From an uncultured Sphingomonadaceae bacterium (lineage in GTDB: Bacteria > Pseudomonadota > Alphaproteobacteria > Sphingomonadales > Sphingomonadaceae): a stretch of 64,000 nt of DNA. The DNA is taken from positions 310,001-374,000 of the forward strand of contig CANMNF010000001.1 of the NCBI GenBank assembly GCA_947499255.1, in the 5' to 3' direction. Of the stretch, positions 37,484 through 46,200 are shown piece after piece. The notes under the pieces are model-generated. The model saw nothing but the letters and a program-made list of their open reading frames with translations. It was not told the DNA's origin and ran no database searches. The first letter of the stretch is position 1, and each line of letters begins with the position of its first letter. A program made the translations under genes and the position numbers.

Positions 37484-37855
37484 GGTTGCGAGCTTGAGCC
37501 GCGAGCTGAAGGTCCCACAACCTGCGCCGCTTTATCGGCTCCAACTTTTCATCGAATGGCTGATAGCGACTCGCGAAGGATTTGATGAATCCAAGTTCTT
37601 GTGTGGTATGGGGACTTGATGCGACCTCGATGAGGCTTCTTACAAAAAAAGTTTTAAAACAATAGCTTAAGATAGTCTTGCTTATACCTACGAGCTGCAG
37701 CGGGCTACAGAGCGCCAATATTTCAGGATATTGCGTGGTTAATCAATCGGTTAGCGCGCAACCCGACAGCAGGGTGAAAATCGCTTCCAATCAAGATTTG
37801 TCGAGGTATATTATTAGCGCGATATCCAAACCATGCACAGCTTTCGGAGTTATGT
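37484..37855 (+). other. Non-coding region with operator-like repeats before the first RHH gene
   Basis: 372 bases, AT-richer than average, with no convincing gene. The right 160 bases align with 57467-57627 upstream of the second RHH gene. Shared landmarks are the palindrome-like CTGCAGCGGGCTACAG at 37695-37710, a degenerate partner site 62 bp later (about 37757-37772), CTTCCAAT-AAGAT, a TATATT -10-like hexamer near 37807, and CCAAACCATGCACAG. As the region lies next to the integrase it may also contain arm-type integrase sites, which I cannot define. Confidence 0.6.
37695..37710 (+). promoter_or_regulatory. Degenerate CTGCAG palindrome (RHH operator, copy 1)
   Basis: CTGCAGCGGGCTACAG differs from the copy-2 site CTGCAGCGGGCTGCAG at 57467 by one base, which breaks one half of the palindrome. 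Its position relative to the downstream RHH start is nearly the same in both copies (161 bp here and there). Confidence 0.5.
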
Positions 37856-38140
37856 ATGGTTACCAGATTAAAAAGTGCCGGGGTTACCTTCGGCCCGCAG
37901 ACCGCCGATAAGATTGACGAGCTTGCCAATGTTCGCGGAGCTTTTCGCTTCGAAGCAATCCAGATTTCCGCTGATACCGGCCTATCGCTGCTCAAGTTTG
38001 TTATGGCGTTTAACGCCGACCGCGCTTTTTCCATCCTAAAGCATGCGCAGTTTGCGCTTCCGGTCGAGCGGCAATGTTCTGAGGGCGTCGACCAACTTAT
38101 AAATCAGGCTTTGTCCAATGTGTGTGAATGTCATGCATGA
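37856..38140 (+). CDS. Ribbon-helix-helix-like protein, copy 1 (diverged)
   Basis: A 94-residue protein that is about 60% identical by eye to the product of 57628-57918. The N-terminal RHH region reads TADKIDELANVRGAFRFEAIQISADTGL; compared with copy 2, the helix-turn (GVSRSEAIRIS) has become GAFRFEAIQIS, losing a conserved Ser and Arg. This may weaken DNA binding or change specificity. GGAG precedes the ATG. Its stop overlaps the AlpA-like gene by eight bases, as the copy-2 stop overlaps the coupling-protein gene. Confidence 0.75.
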   Translation: MVTRLKSAGVTFGPQTADKIDELANVRGAFRFEAIQISADTGLSLLKFVMAFNADRAFSILKHAQFALPVERQCSEGVDQLINQALSNVCECHA

Positions 38141-38372
38141 TCACAGTCTTAATAGCAGTTCACCGGACAATCCTGAACGCGTCAGACCGCCCCGGCTTAT
38201 TCGTTTACCTGAGGTCATGGATCGAGTTGGTCTTCGCCGAACCGCCGTATACGAGCGCGTTAAAGAAGGTGAGTTTCCCAAGCCGCGATCGCTTGGTCCA
38301 AGGTGCTCAGTATGGGTCGAGTCAGAAATAGATGAATGGGTGAACCGGGTTATCGATAATGGGCGTTCATAG
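38133..38372 (+). CDS. AlpA-family transcriptional regulator / excisionase-like
   Basis: A 79-residue protein from ATG 38133 (ATG 38118 is also in frame). Core LIRLPEVMDRVGLRRTAVYERVKEGEFPKPRSLGPRCSVWVESEIDEW is a classic AlpA/MerR-like winged helix with the tryptophan after the recognition helix. In P4-like elements AlpA activates integrase expression and acts in excision. Its place just after the integrase and RHH genes fits a control of excision. Confidence 0.9.
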   Translation: MHDHSLNSSSPDNPERVRPPRLIRLPEVMDRVGLRRTAVYERVKEGEFPKPRSLGPRCSVWVESEIDEWVNRVIDNGRS

Positions 38373-38593
38373 GAACAGATCACGCGATGGTTGCGATATG
38401 AAGAGCTTTGGTTTCGCTCGGCAACCACTCGTGCCGTCTGCACATTGTCCGCTTGTGGTCTCTTTAAAGTAGGAAGCTAGACATTCGCTTATTGGCTGCA
38501 GACGGATTGTCCGGTCAGCCTTTTACCAGCGGCGAAGCCAGGATTGAGGGGAAAAGAAGAGAGGGAAGGAAAAAGCGATGAAAGGAGCGGCCT

Positions 38594-39442
38594 ATGTATG
38601 TCGCGCTGCGCCCGACCCAGAACACCATCGACATCGTAGCTGCGCTACGCGGCAAATGGCACGGAGCTTACGCACTCTGCTGCTGTCCCGCGCATGATGA
38701 TCGCAGGCCCTCCCTGTCGGTCCGACAAAGCCACAAAGGCATTCTGGTCCATTGCTTCGCGGGCTGTGAGCCTCAAGATGTGCTGCGCGAGATTGCACGA
38801 TTGCCTGCCGGCGCACGAGCCACTGTGCCAACATCAGGAGCATATCCTCGCCAATCTCGCGGCAATCCCCACCGCCTTTGGGAGAGCGGTAAGCCGATTG
38901 TGGGCACATTGGGTGCCCAATATCTCGCTGGACGCCACCTTTCGATCGACCTCCCCGACGTTCGCTTCCATCCTCGTTGTCCACTAGGACCCAAACCGCG
39001 CACACGCTATCGGCCAGCGCTGCTTGTGGCACTACGAGAGAAACTCGAACTTAAAGCCATTCAGCGCATTTTCCTCGATCCCGCAACAGTGCGCTGCACG
39101 GCAAAAATGCTTCTTGGCAAGCCGGGGAGGGCGGCCTGGCGGGCAAGGACCTCAGCTCGAAGTCTCGCTCTCGCCGAGGGTTTTGAGGACGCAGCCGCCT
39201 TCACTAAGCTGACCGGCATACCTTGCTGGGCCGCGCTAGGCGGAGAAAGGCTGCCTCTGCTCAAGCTTCCAGATGATCTCGATCACCTTATCCTTGCTCC
39301 CGACCATGACAGGGCAGGGCACATTGCGGCGCAAAAGGCCAAAGCCGCCTACCAACAGCCCGGGCTAACCATTGAGACACGCTATCCGCTGCCTTTCAAG
39401 GACTGGGCAGCGATGAACGAGCGGCTGTGCGAGCGCACCTAA
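38594..39442 (+). CDS. Toprim domain protein, primase-like
   Basis: A 282-residue protein. An N-terminal CHC2-like zinc finger is visible in CCCPAHDDRRPSLSV followed by GILVHCFAGC, and a toprim core in the C-terminal half (LALAEGFEDAAAFTKLTGIPCWAALGG, then LILAPDHDRAGH with the acidic pair). No helicase domain. Such short primase-like proteins are common in plasmids and integrative elements, where they may prime the incoming strand after conjugation. AAAGGAG precedes the ATG. Confidence 0.85.
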   Translation: MYVALRPTQNTIDIVAALRGKWHGAYALCCCPAHDDRRPSLSVRQSHKGILVHCFAGCEPQDVLREIARLPAGARATVPTSGAYPRQSRGNPHRLWESGKPIVGTLGAQYLAGRHLSIDLPDVRFHPRCPLGPKPRTRYRPALLVALREKLELKAIQRIFLDPATVRCTAKMLLGKPGRAAWRARTSARSLALAEGFEDAAAFTKLTGIPCWAALGGERLPLLKLPDDLDHLILAPDHDRAGHIAAQKAKAAYQQPGLTIETRYPLPFKDWAAMNERLCERT

Positions 39443-39628
39443 TTGACAACAATCAGAAACGCCCAATTGTCCTTCTTATCCAACGCAAGCCATTCTCATA
39501 CATCCGAGATTGGCGGTGGGATCCAGACTGACTTGTTGCCACTTGAGTATCAACGCCCATGTCCCAACGTCGGGTGGGAAGCCGTTAGTCTAAATTTGGT
39601 GTCTTTGGACCTCAACTGGCGGTTTGCT

Positions 39629-40018
39629 TCAGCCCTTGCCAGTTAGGCTCTCTACCACTGGGCATCGGTCATGATCGCTCACGCCGCACTGTTCGACTAA
39701 TGTAGCGAGTGCAAGTTCCATCCGTCCGAGGTCTGCCAGCTTGGCGCGAACATTTGAAAGGTGCTGTTCGGCGATGGATTGCACGCGGTCGCAATTCGTG
39801 TGAGGTCGGGGCGCTAGATCGAGCAACGCTTGCACCTCTTCTAGCGAAAAGCCGAGTCCACGTGCACGCCGGATAAAGCACAGACGCTCAACATCCGACG
39901 GACCATAGTCGCGGTAGACGCCTTTGCGCGGCGGCGGTTCGATCACGCCGATCCGTTCGTAATACCGTATTGTTTCGATATTGCATCCGGTTCGCTTCGA
40001 CACTTCACCGATCTTCAT
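39629..40018 (-). CDS. merR: MerR family regulator, mercury type
   Basis: A 129-residue protein. The N-terminal winged helix is MKIGEVSKRTGCNIETIRYYERIGVI, followed by a long dimerization helix. Three cysteines C76, C111 and C119 match in context the Hg(II)-binding triad C82, C117, C126 of Tn501 MerR (NCDRV; EQCGVSDHDRCPVVESL). The start at 40018 is chosen because the longer frame runs through its own promoter. It is divergent from merT and shares the operator region. Confidence 0.88.
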   Translation of the reverse strand: MKIGEVSKRTGCNIETIRYYERIGVIEPPPRKGVYRDYGPSDVERLCFIRRARGLGFSLEEVQALLDLAPRPHTNCDRVQSIAEQHLSNVRAKLADLGRMELALATLVEQCGVSDHDRCPVVESLTGKG

Positions 40019-40028
40019 GCGACACCTC

Positions 40029-40059
40029 TTGAGTCTGTAGCAGCTACAGACTGTAGATA
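40029..40059 (+). promoter_or_regulatory. merT promoter with MerR operator
   Basis: A -35 TTGAGT (40029-40034) and a -10 TAGATA (40054-40059) are 19 bp apart, the over-long spacer of MerR-controlled promoters. Between them lies a perfect palindrome GTCTGTAG-CAG-CTACAGAC (40033-40051). Binding of metal by MerR would untwist the spacer and start transcription of the downstream cassette. Confidence 0.88.
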
Positions 40060-40093
40060 TGACTGCGACTCGGATTTTGCAAAAGGACATCCA

Positions 40094-40441
40094 ATGAGCA
40101 GCCTTGGCAGTTGGTGGAACGGATTGGCGACAGGCGGTGGCATCTTCGCAGCATTTGGTGCTGCGGCTTGCTGTGCACTTCCTTTGGGGCTCGCGTCGGC
40201 TGGCCTTGGTTCGGCGTGGCTTGGAAGTGTCTCACCGGTCCTAGCCCCTTATCGAACACCACTTCTTATTCTCGCGTCGGTCCTGCTTCTGGCGGCGGCC
40301 CTCCGGCTAATTTGGCAATTTCAAAAGGCGCGGGTCTGCCCAACCGATGCAACGTGCGGATCATCGAGCTACCGGGTTCTGACCGCTGCCGGGATTGCCA
40401 TCGGTGCGGCATTGCTGATGGGCGCTTTCTTGTATGGCTGA
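40094..40441 (+). CDS. merT: Mercuric ion transporter MerT
   Basis: A 115-residue, three-helix inner membrane protein. The Hg(II)-accepting pair C26-C27 lies in the first helix (GAAACCALPLGLASAGLGSAWLG), and a second cysteine pair C82/C88 lies in the cytoplasmic loop (VCPTDATC), as in MerT. The periplasmic partner MerP is not encoded next to it. The last codons overlap the next gene with ATGGCTGA. Confidence 0.9.
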   Translation: MSSLGSWWNGLATGGGIFAAFGAAACCALPLGLASAGLGSAWLGSVSPVLAPYRTPLLILASVLLLAAALRLIWQFQKARVCPTDATCGSSSYRVLTAAGIAIGAALLMGAFLYG

Positions 40442-40646
40442 ACCGATCATGGTGTCCCGCCTGCGTTGCCCGGGATGCGGCCACGAAAAGGACGAGGAGA
40501 TGCCGACCAACGCCTGCATGTTCTTCTATAATTGCTCGAGCTGCGGCGCGCGCCTCCAGCCGCTCCAAGGCGACTGCTGCGTATTTTGTTCCTACGGCAC
40601 GGTCCCCTGTCCCCCAATCCAAGAAGGAAATTGTTGCAATGGCTGA
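40434..40646 (+). CDS. GDCCVxC domain protein
   Basis: A 70-residue cysteine-rich protein with CPGCG, CSSCG and GDCCVFCSYGTVPCPPIQ. This is the GDCCVxC family, small proteins found with mercury resistance genes; some relatives have selenocysteine. Likely a cytosolic metal-thiol handling protein, for example passing Hg(II) from MerT to the reductase; that is inference. It overlaps merT and the reductase gene by eight bases on each side. Confidence 0.85.
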   Translation: MAEPIMVSRLRCPGCGHEKDEEMPTNACMFFYNCSSCGARLQPLQGDCCVFCSYGTVPCPPIQEGNCCNG

Positions 40647-41970
40647 GAGGTTTGACTTCATCGCGATCGGCTCTGGAACCGCTGCGCAGGTCGCTGTCCA
40701 TCGCATGGCCAGCGCGGGGAAGCGATGCGCGGTTATCGATTATCGACCTTATGGCGGCACTTGCGCGCTGCGCGGGTGCGATCCGAAAAAGATGATGGTC
40801 AGTGGCGAGGAGGCGCTCGCGGCCTTTCGCCAAATGAAGGGAAACGGGATCAAAGGAGCTGTTTCGATAGACTGGGGCGACCTTCAAGCCTTCAAGCGCA
40901 GCTTCACTGGTCCTGTCCCGGAAAAGCAACAAGCGCGTTACGAGCGCAAGGGCGTTGCGACGATGTACGTTAAGGCACGTTTCGTCGGTCCTGATCGGAT
41001 CGAGGTCGACGGCAACGAATTGCGGTTTTCGCACGCACTGATCGCAACCGGAGCAACCCCCCGCCCCCTGGGGATCAATGGTGAAGAATTGCTAACGCAT
41101 AGCGATGCCTTTCTCGAACTGGATGCCCTGCCCGACCGGATCGTATTCGTCGGCGGCGGGTATATAGCGGCGGAATTCGCTCATCTCGCAGCGCGCGCCG
41201 GAGCCAAAGTTACCATCGTACAACGCGGCCGCATATTGAAGGCATTCGACCCTGACATTGTCGATTGGCTGATGCCGAGCTTCGATGATCTTGGAATCGA
41301 GATTGTAGATGCGGAAGTCAGCAGCGTGACTGATAATGGCGGTGGTCTTACTGTGCACGCTGGCGACCGCACGATCCAGGCAGAGCTGGCGGTTCATTCA
41401 GCGGGGCGAGTTCCTGCACTTGGCGAACTCGATCTGGAAGCGGGTGAAGTAGCTTGCGATCAAACGGGCATGTTGCTTACTCCGCAGCTTCGCAGCCAAA
41501 GCAACGCCAACGTGTTCGCCGCCGGTGATGCTGCTGCGAACGGACCGCCATTAACGCCCGTTTCCAGCCACGATGCAAAAGTCGTGGTGGAAAATATTCT
41601 AGAAGATAGCGGGCGAACACCAAATTATCAGGGCGTGCCGAGTGCGCTCTTCACCGAGCCACCAGCAGCAAGGGTAGGAATGCTCGAGAGCGAAGCGTGC
41701 GAAGCTGGTTTAGAATTCTCAGTGAATGCGGGTTCACACCCAGACTGGTTTTCGGCACGGCGGCTCAATGCGCAGATTTACGGACACAAGGTTCTAATTG
41801 AGAGCGGTTCCGACCGCATTTTGGGCGCTCACCTGGTTGGACCGGACGCTGACGAACTAATCAATATCTTCGGTCTCGCCATCCGGCATGGGATGACTGC
41901 AAACGATGTTCGATCGACGATGTTCGCTTACCCGACCGCTGCATCCGATGCTGGGTATATGGTGGAATGA
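40639..41970 (+). CDS. MerA-like FAD/NAD(P) disulfide oxidoreductase
   Basis: A 443-residue flavoprotein from ATG 40639, with AGAAGGA upstream. FAD-binding GSGTAA at residues 11-16, redox pair C42-x4-C47 (GGTCALRGCDPKK), NAD(P)-binding VGGGYIAAEFA and C-terminal dimerization domain. Unlike true mercuric reductases, it has neither the N-terminal heavy-metal domain nor the C-terminal vicinal cysteines that deliver Hg(II) to the active site; the C-terminus reads YPTAASDAGYMVE. It may be a MerA variant, or a glutathione/mycothiol-reductase-like enzyme co-opted for mercury. The frame open to 40111 overlaps merT in another frame and is not coding. Confidence 0.82.
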   Translation: MAERFDFIAIGSGTAAQVAVHRMASAGKRCAVIDYRPYGGTCALRGCDPKKMMVSGEEALAAFRQMKGNGIKGAVSIDWGDLQAFKRSFTGPVPEKQQARYERKGVATMYVKARFVGPDRIEVDGNELRFSHALIATGATPRPLGINGEELLTHSDAFLELDALPDRIVFVGGGYIAAEFAHLAARAGAKVTIVQRGRILKAFDPDIVDWLMPSFDDLGIEIVDAEVSSVTDNGGGLTVHAGDRTIQAELAVHSAGRVPALGELDLEAGEVACDQTGMLLTPQLRSQSNANVFAAGDAAANGPPLTPVSSHDAKVVVENILEDSGRTPNYQGVPSALFTEPPAARVGMLESEACEAGLEFSVNAGSHPDWFSARRLNAQIYGHKVLIESGSDRILGAHLVGPDADELINIFGLAIRHGMTANDVRSTMFAYPTAASDAGYMVE

Positions 41971-42019
41971 AAGACGATGCCAGCAACCAAGTGATCTCGG
42001 CGAACGTCCGCAATCGGGT

Positions 42020-42178
42020 CTATTCTGTTGAAAAACTTCACCAGTGGTTTCCGCGCGTAATTTTGTAATCCCGGTCCGGCGGACGGCGCAAGAATGATTC
42101 AACCGCAGAGGATTTTGTGAATCATTCTTGCCGAAAATTCGCGGGACTGCTGCCTAGCCCGAGTTTTCAACAGAATAG
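42020..42178 (+). mobile_element. MITE-like element or IS remnant, 159 bp
   Basis: Ends CTATTCTGTTGAAAAACT (42020-42037) and AGTTTTCAACAGAATAG (42162-42178) are inverted copies with one base of length difference. An inner perfect 14-bp inverted repeat, GCAAGAATGATTCA (42088-42101) and TGAATCATTCTTGC (42118-42131), has a 16-base loop. GGT flanks both ends (42017-42019 and 42179-42181), a possible 3-bp target duplication. No transposase. It follows the mer cassette directly. Confidence 0.72.
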
Positions 42179-42218
42179 GGTCGTAAGCCGCCGCAACGTT
42201 TCAGCCTCGAAGCAGCCA

Positions 42219-43073
42219 CTACTCCGGGATCTCTGATGGAATGGGAAAGCTTGCAAGTTGGACCCTCCGAAGAGGGTTCCGGCGTTCGCGTGGCCCTAGC
42301 GCTCCAAGGCGAGAGTTCCTGCCTCTGAGGCTAGCGAGTATCGCTCGGATGTAGTTTCGGGTTTCACGGAAGGGCGGAATGCCGCCATACTTATCGACCC
42401 GCCCCGGACCAGCATTGTAGGCGGCAAGGGCGAGATCCCACGAGCCAAAACGGTCTAGCTGTTCGCGCAGATATCGCGCCCCTCCGCGCAGGTTCTCCAG
42501 GGGGTCCCACGGGTCGGACACATTGAGATATCGCGCTGTACCGGGCATCAGTTGCGCCATACCCATCGCGCCAGCATGACTTTTGGCAAAAGGTCGATAC
42601 CGGCTTTCCTGCGATACGAGTGCGTCGAATAAGCGAACCGGCACGCCCGCCTCGCACGCGGCTGTAAGAATGTGATCGAAATACAGGCGCCGACGTACTT
42701 GCGCTTCTGTAGAAATATCGTGCCGCGGGAAGTAGCCATGCGTCAGACAGTCAGGATCGGCGGCGTGCGCCGGTTGGGCCAGTCTCCTCGCCTCGAATAC
42801 TGATCGTCCTCCTCGCATCCAGGCTGGAACATAGGGGCGAACAGATGGCGTGCCTAAGTCGACGGATGTGTTTTCGAATGGATTACTGGAAGATGGAGGT
42901 TGAGCGTCCGAGATCGTCGGACTTTCAATGGGCCCAGGCTCCGACTCTCGTCCGGGAATCAGCAAATGGAAAGATGCAGGCTCTCGCAGCGTAAATTGCT
43001 CAAGCCTTGCTTCTTGCGCTGCCGCCACCTGACTGGAAAGAGCGACCAGCGCGGTCAAAATCAATTTCTTCAT
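42219..43073 (-). CDS. Lytic transglycosylase, VirB1-like
   Basis: A 284-residue protein with a signal peptide ([20 protein letters not shown]), a proline/serine-rich linker and a C-terminal SLT domain: catalytic E156 in [11 protein letters not shown], then [16 protein letters not shown] and [12 protein letters not shown]. In conjugative elements such enzymes open the murein for the secretion channel. The longer frame to 43130 only adds upstream sequence; ATG 43073 is the start because of the signal peptide. It is the only minus-strand gene between merR and the coiled-coil gene at 56714. Confidence 0.9.
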   Translation of the reverse strand: MKKLILTALVALSSQVAAAQEARLEQFTLREPASFHLLIPGRESEPGPIESPTISDAQPPSSSNPFENTSVDLGTPSVRPYVPAWMRGGRSVFEARRLAQPAHAADPDCLTHGYFPRHDISTEAQVRRRLYFDHILTAACEAGVPVRLFDALVSQESRYRPFAKSHAGAMGMAQLMPGTARYLNVSDPWDPLENLRGGARYLREQLDRFGSWDLALAAYNAGPGRVDKYGGIPPFRETRNYIRAILASLRGRNSRLGALGPRERRNPLRRVQLASFPIPSEIPE

Positions 43074-43231
43074 CACCACACCTTTCGGCGTGGTTTGGGT
43101 ATCGCGACGCCATGCTAGCCAAGCGAGCATGCGTGAACAAGCACTGTTTTGCGCTGCTCACGCTTAGTCGCCAGACGTTAGCACCGCTTAAGCACTCTCC
43201 TGCGGCTGCCCGAGCGTACCTGACCTCCTGA

Positions 43232-43245
43232 AAAGAGAAGGGGGA
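43232..43245 (+). repeat. Purine-rich 14-mer, copy 1
   Basis: AAAGAGAAGGGGGA, 33 bases before the ATG of the methyltransferase-helicase gene. Identical copies at 48402 and 53798. Confidence 0.7.
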
Positions 43246-43278
43246 GGGGGGGCTGTGTCCAATCCCAGGAGCAGCGCC

Positions 43279-46200
43279 ATGAACGATCTCTTCACTCCCA
43301 TTCGCATCAGCCTAAACGACGCCATCGGCACCATCGCCGGACGCATCGCCTCTCATACCCTCGACAAACCCGCACTGTTCGAGACAATGCGGGCGCTCAA
43401 TGGCGGCGATGCCGCCGATGGCAAGTGGTCCCAGCGTGACGCCTATGACCTTATGGAAGCGGGGTTGGTGCGGTACCTAATGGACAGTCCAGCGCCTCGC
43501 ACGCTCGACGACATTGCATGCATCTCCAAGCTTGTCGAAGCCCTTCCAACCCAGACCGTGCGCAGCGAGGACCAGATCCGCTGGCAACAATTCTCAACGC
43601 CCGCTGATTTAGCGGCGCTGATGGTCCAGCTAGCGCAGCCGCGCGCCGAAGATGTGGTGCTTGAACCGAGCGCGGGACACGGGATGCTCGCTTCGATGCT
43701 GCCGCCGGTCGCGGCGCTGCATCTTAACGAGATCGATCCCAACCGTCGAACCAAGCTGGCCGCGCTGTTCTCGAAAGCCCCGCTCACCGGCCACGATGGC
43801 GCCGTGCTCACCTCGCTTTTGCCACCAACGCTGAAACCCAGCCTCATTCTGATGAACCCGCCCTTCGTTCGCTCGAAAGGAAGGGGCATCGATCCGCACG
43901 CCGCCGTACGCCATCTGCGCTCGGCGATTGCCAAGGCTGCGCCAGGCGCACGCATCGTCGCCATCATGCCGGACGGGTTCACCCCGTCGGCCAAGATGAT
44001 GGCTATCTACGACGAGACCTTGGATGGCTGCACGGTGGTCACATTGTGTCGGCTCGCTTCCTGCTATCGCAAGCAGGGCACGAGCGTGGCGGTTCGGCTT
44101 TTTGTGATCGACAAACACCCCGGCAATATCAAGCCATCGGTGATCAGCCGCGATACTGTTGCAGAGCTCTGCGAGGCCGTCGACATTGCCCCGCGAGCGC
44201 AAGTAGCAAGGCCAGCTCCGCCACCTGTCGCTGCTCTGCGCAGACCCAGCAGCTCGCTATTCAAAACGGTTCGCTCTGCCAAACAGCGTACCCCAAGGCC
44301 CGGGAGGGCCAAGCCAGACAACAAATCCTCTAAGGTCGCAGCGCTCGACTACAAAACGCTCCAGACGCCGCGCGCCCTAGGCAGGCAGGCCGGCGTCTAT
44401 CTGCCTTACCGCCCGAGCCGGATCGATATTGCGGACGCAGGTGAGCATCCCACAACTTTGGTGGAATCGGTTGCGATGGGTTCCATTCCAGCGCCGATCC
44501 CGGACTACATTCCGAACTTGCCCGAGCGGCTTGTCGAAGGCAAATCGCTCTCCGAAGCGCAGCTCGAGACGGTGATCTATGCTGGGAGCGCGTGGCAGCA
44601 ATTCTTGCCCGGTCTCTTCAAGCCCTGCGAAGAGGGCGTCGGCCTCACGCTCGCCGAGGATGGCGCGATCTATCGCAAGGGATACTTTCTCGGCGATGGC
44701 ACCGGGGCAGGCAAGGGCAGGCAGATCGCAGGCTGCATTCTCGATTCCTGGCTGGCCGGTTGCCGACGCGCCATCTGGGTCTCAAAGAACGAGAGCCTGC
44801 TCGAAGACGCGCGCCGCGACTGGCAGGCGCTCGGCGGATTGCCCGCCGATATTCAGCCGCTCTCGAATTGGAAGATCGATCAGCCAGTGCCGTTCACCGA
44901 AGGCATCCTGTTCGTCACTTATCCCACCCTCCGCAGCCAGAGGCAGGATGCAACGCGGCTCGATCAGCTTCTCACTTGGGCCGGCGAGGAATTCGATGGC
45001 GTGGTCGCCTTTGATGAGAGCCACGAAATGGGCGGCGTCGCGGGCGGCGAGGGCATGCGCGGCAAGCAAGGCGGTTCGCAGCAAGGGATTGCCGGTGTGC
45101 TCCTTCAGAACCACCTGCCCAAGGCGAGGGTCCTCTACGCCTCGGCGACCGGAGCGTCTGATGTGAACAATCTCGCCTACGCGGTCCGTCTGGGCCTGTG
45201 GGGTCCCGAAACTGGCTTTGCCTCGCGCGAAGACTTTATCGGCCAAATCCGTGGCGGCGGGATCGCAGCGATGGAAGTGGTATCGCGCGATCTCAAGGCT
45301 CTTGGCCTCTATCAGGCGCGTGCGCTGAGCTTTGCTGGTGTCGAATACGAGGTGCTCAAGCACGAGCTGACGCCGGAACAGATACACATCTACGACGCCT
45401 ATGCCGATGCATGGGCGATCATTCATCAAAACATGGAGGCTGCTCTCGAAGCGACCTGTGTGGTCGACGATATCGACGGAGAGACGCTCAATTCCGGCGC
45501 AAAGGCTGCGGCGCGCTCGCGCTTCGAAAGCTGCAAGCAGCGCTTCTTCAATCAGGTGCTGCTGTCGATGAAGCTCCCGAGCTTGATTGCCGCGGTCGAC
45601 GCGCATCTGGTCGAAGACGCCTCAGTGGTGATCCAACTGGTCTCAACTGCCGAGAGCATTCTCGACCGCCGCCTGGATGCGCTGTCGCCGGAAGAGCGCG
45701 CGCATCTCGAAATCGACCTCTCCCCACGCGAAAACGTCATCGACTATCTCGAGCGCGCCTTTCCAACGCAGCAGATGCAGACCTTTGTCGATGACACCGG
45801 CAAGGAACGCTCGGCGCCGATGTTCGAAGAGGATGGCAGGCCGGTCCACAACCAGGTTGCGGTCGAAAGCCGCGCCAGACTGATCGAGCAGCTTTGCGCG
45901 ATGCCGCCGATCAAGCCTGCGCTCGATGGGCTGATTGAGCATTACGGGCCCGAACGCATCGCCGAGGTGACCGGGCGCACAAAGCGGCTTGTGCCGCAAT
46001 CGGATGGTTCGCAAAGACTCGAAAGCCGCTCTAAGCGCAACAACCAATCCGAGACCGAGCAGTTCATGGACGGTCGCAAGCGCATCCTTATCTTCAGCGA
46101 TGCGGGCGGCACTGGGCGATCTTACCATGCGAGCCTTGATGCCAAGAACCAGCAGCGCCGGGTGCATTTTCTGCTTGAGCCAGGCTGGCGCGCCGACCGC

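Noticed and set aside
37431-37718. 95-codon minus-strand ORF after the integrase
   Set aside because: No ribosome-binding site, no recognisable pattern, and it overlaps the integrase end.
39443-39646. 67-codon plus-strand ORF between the toprim gene and merR
   Set aside because: Starts at a weak TTG without Shine-Dalgarno and ends inside merR on the other strand; likely chance.
40111-40638. N-terminal extension of the MerA-like frame
   Set aside because: The open frame overlaps merT and the GDCCVxC gene in another phase, and reads as Cys/Arg/Trp-rich noise; the real start is ATG 40639.
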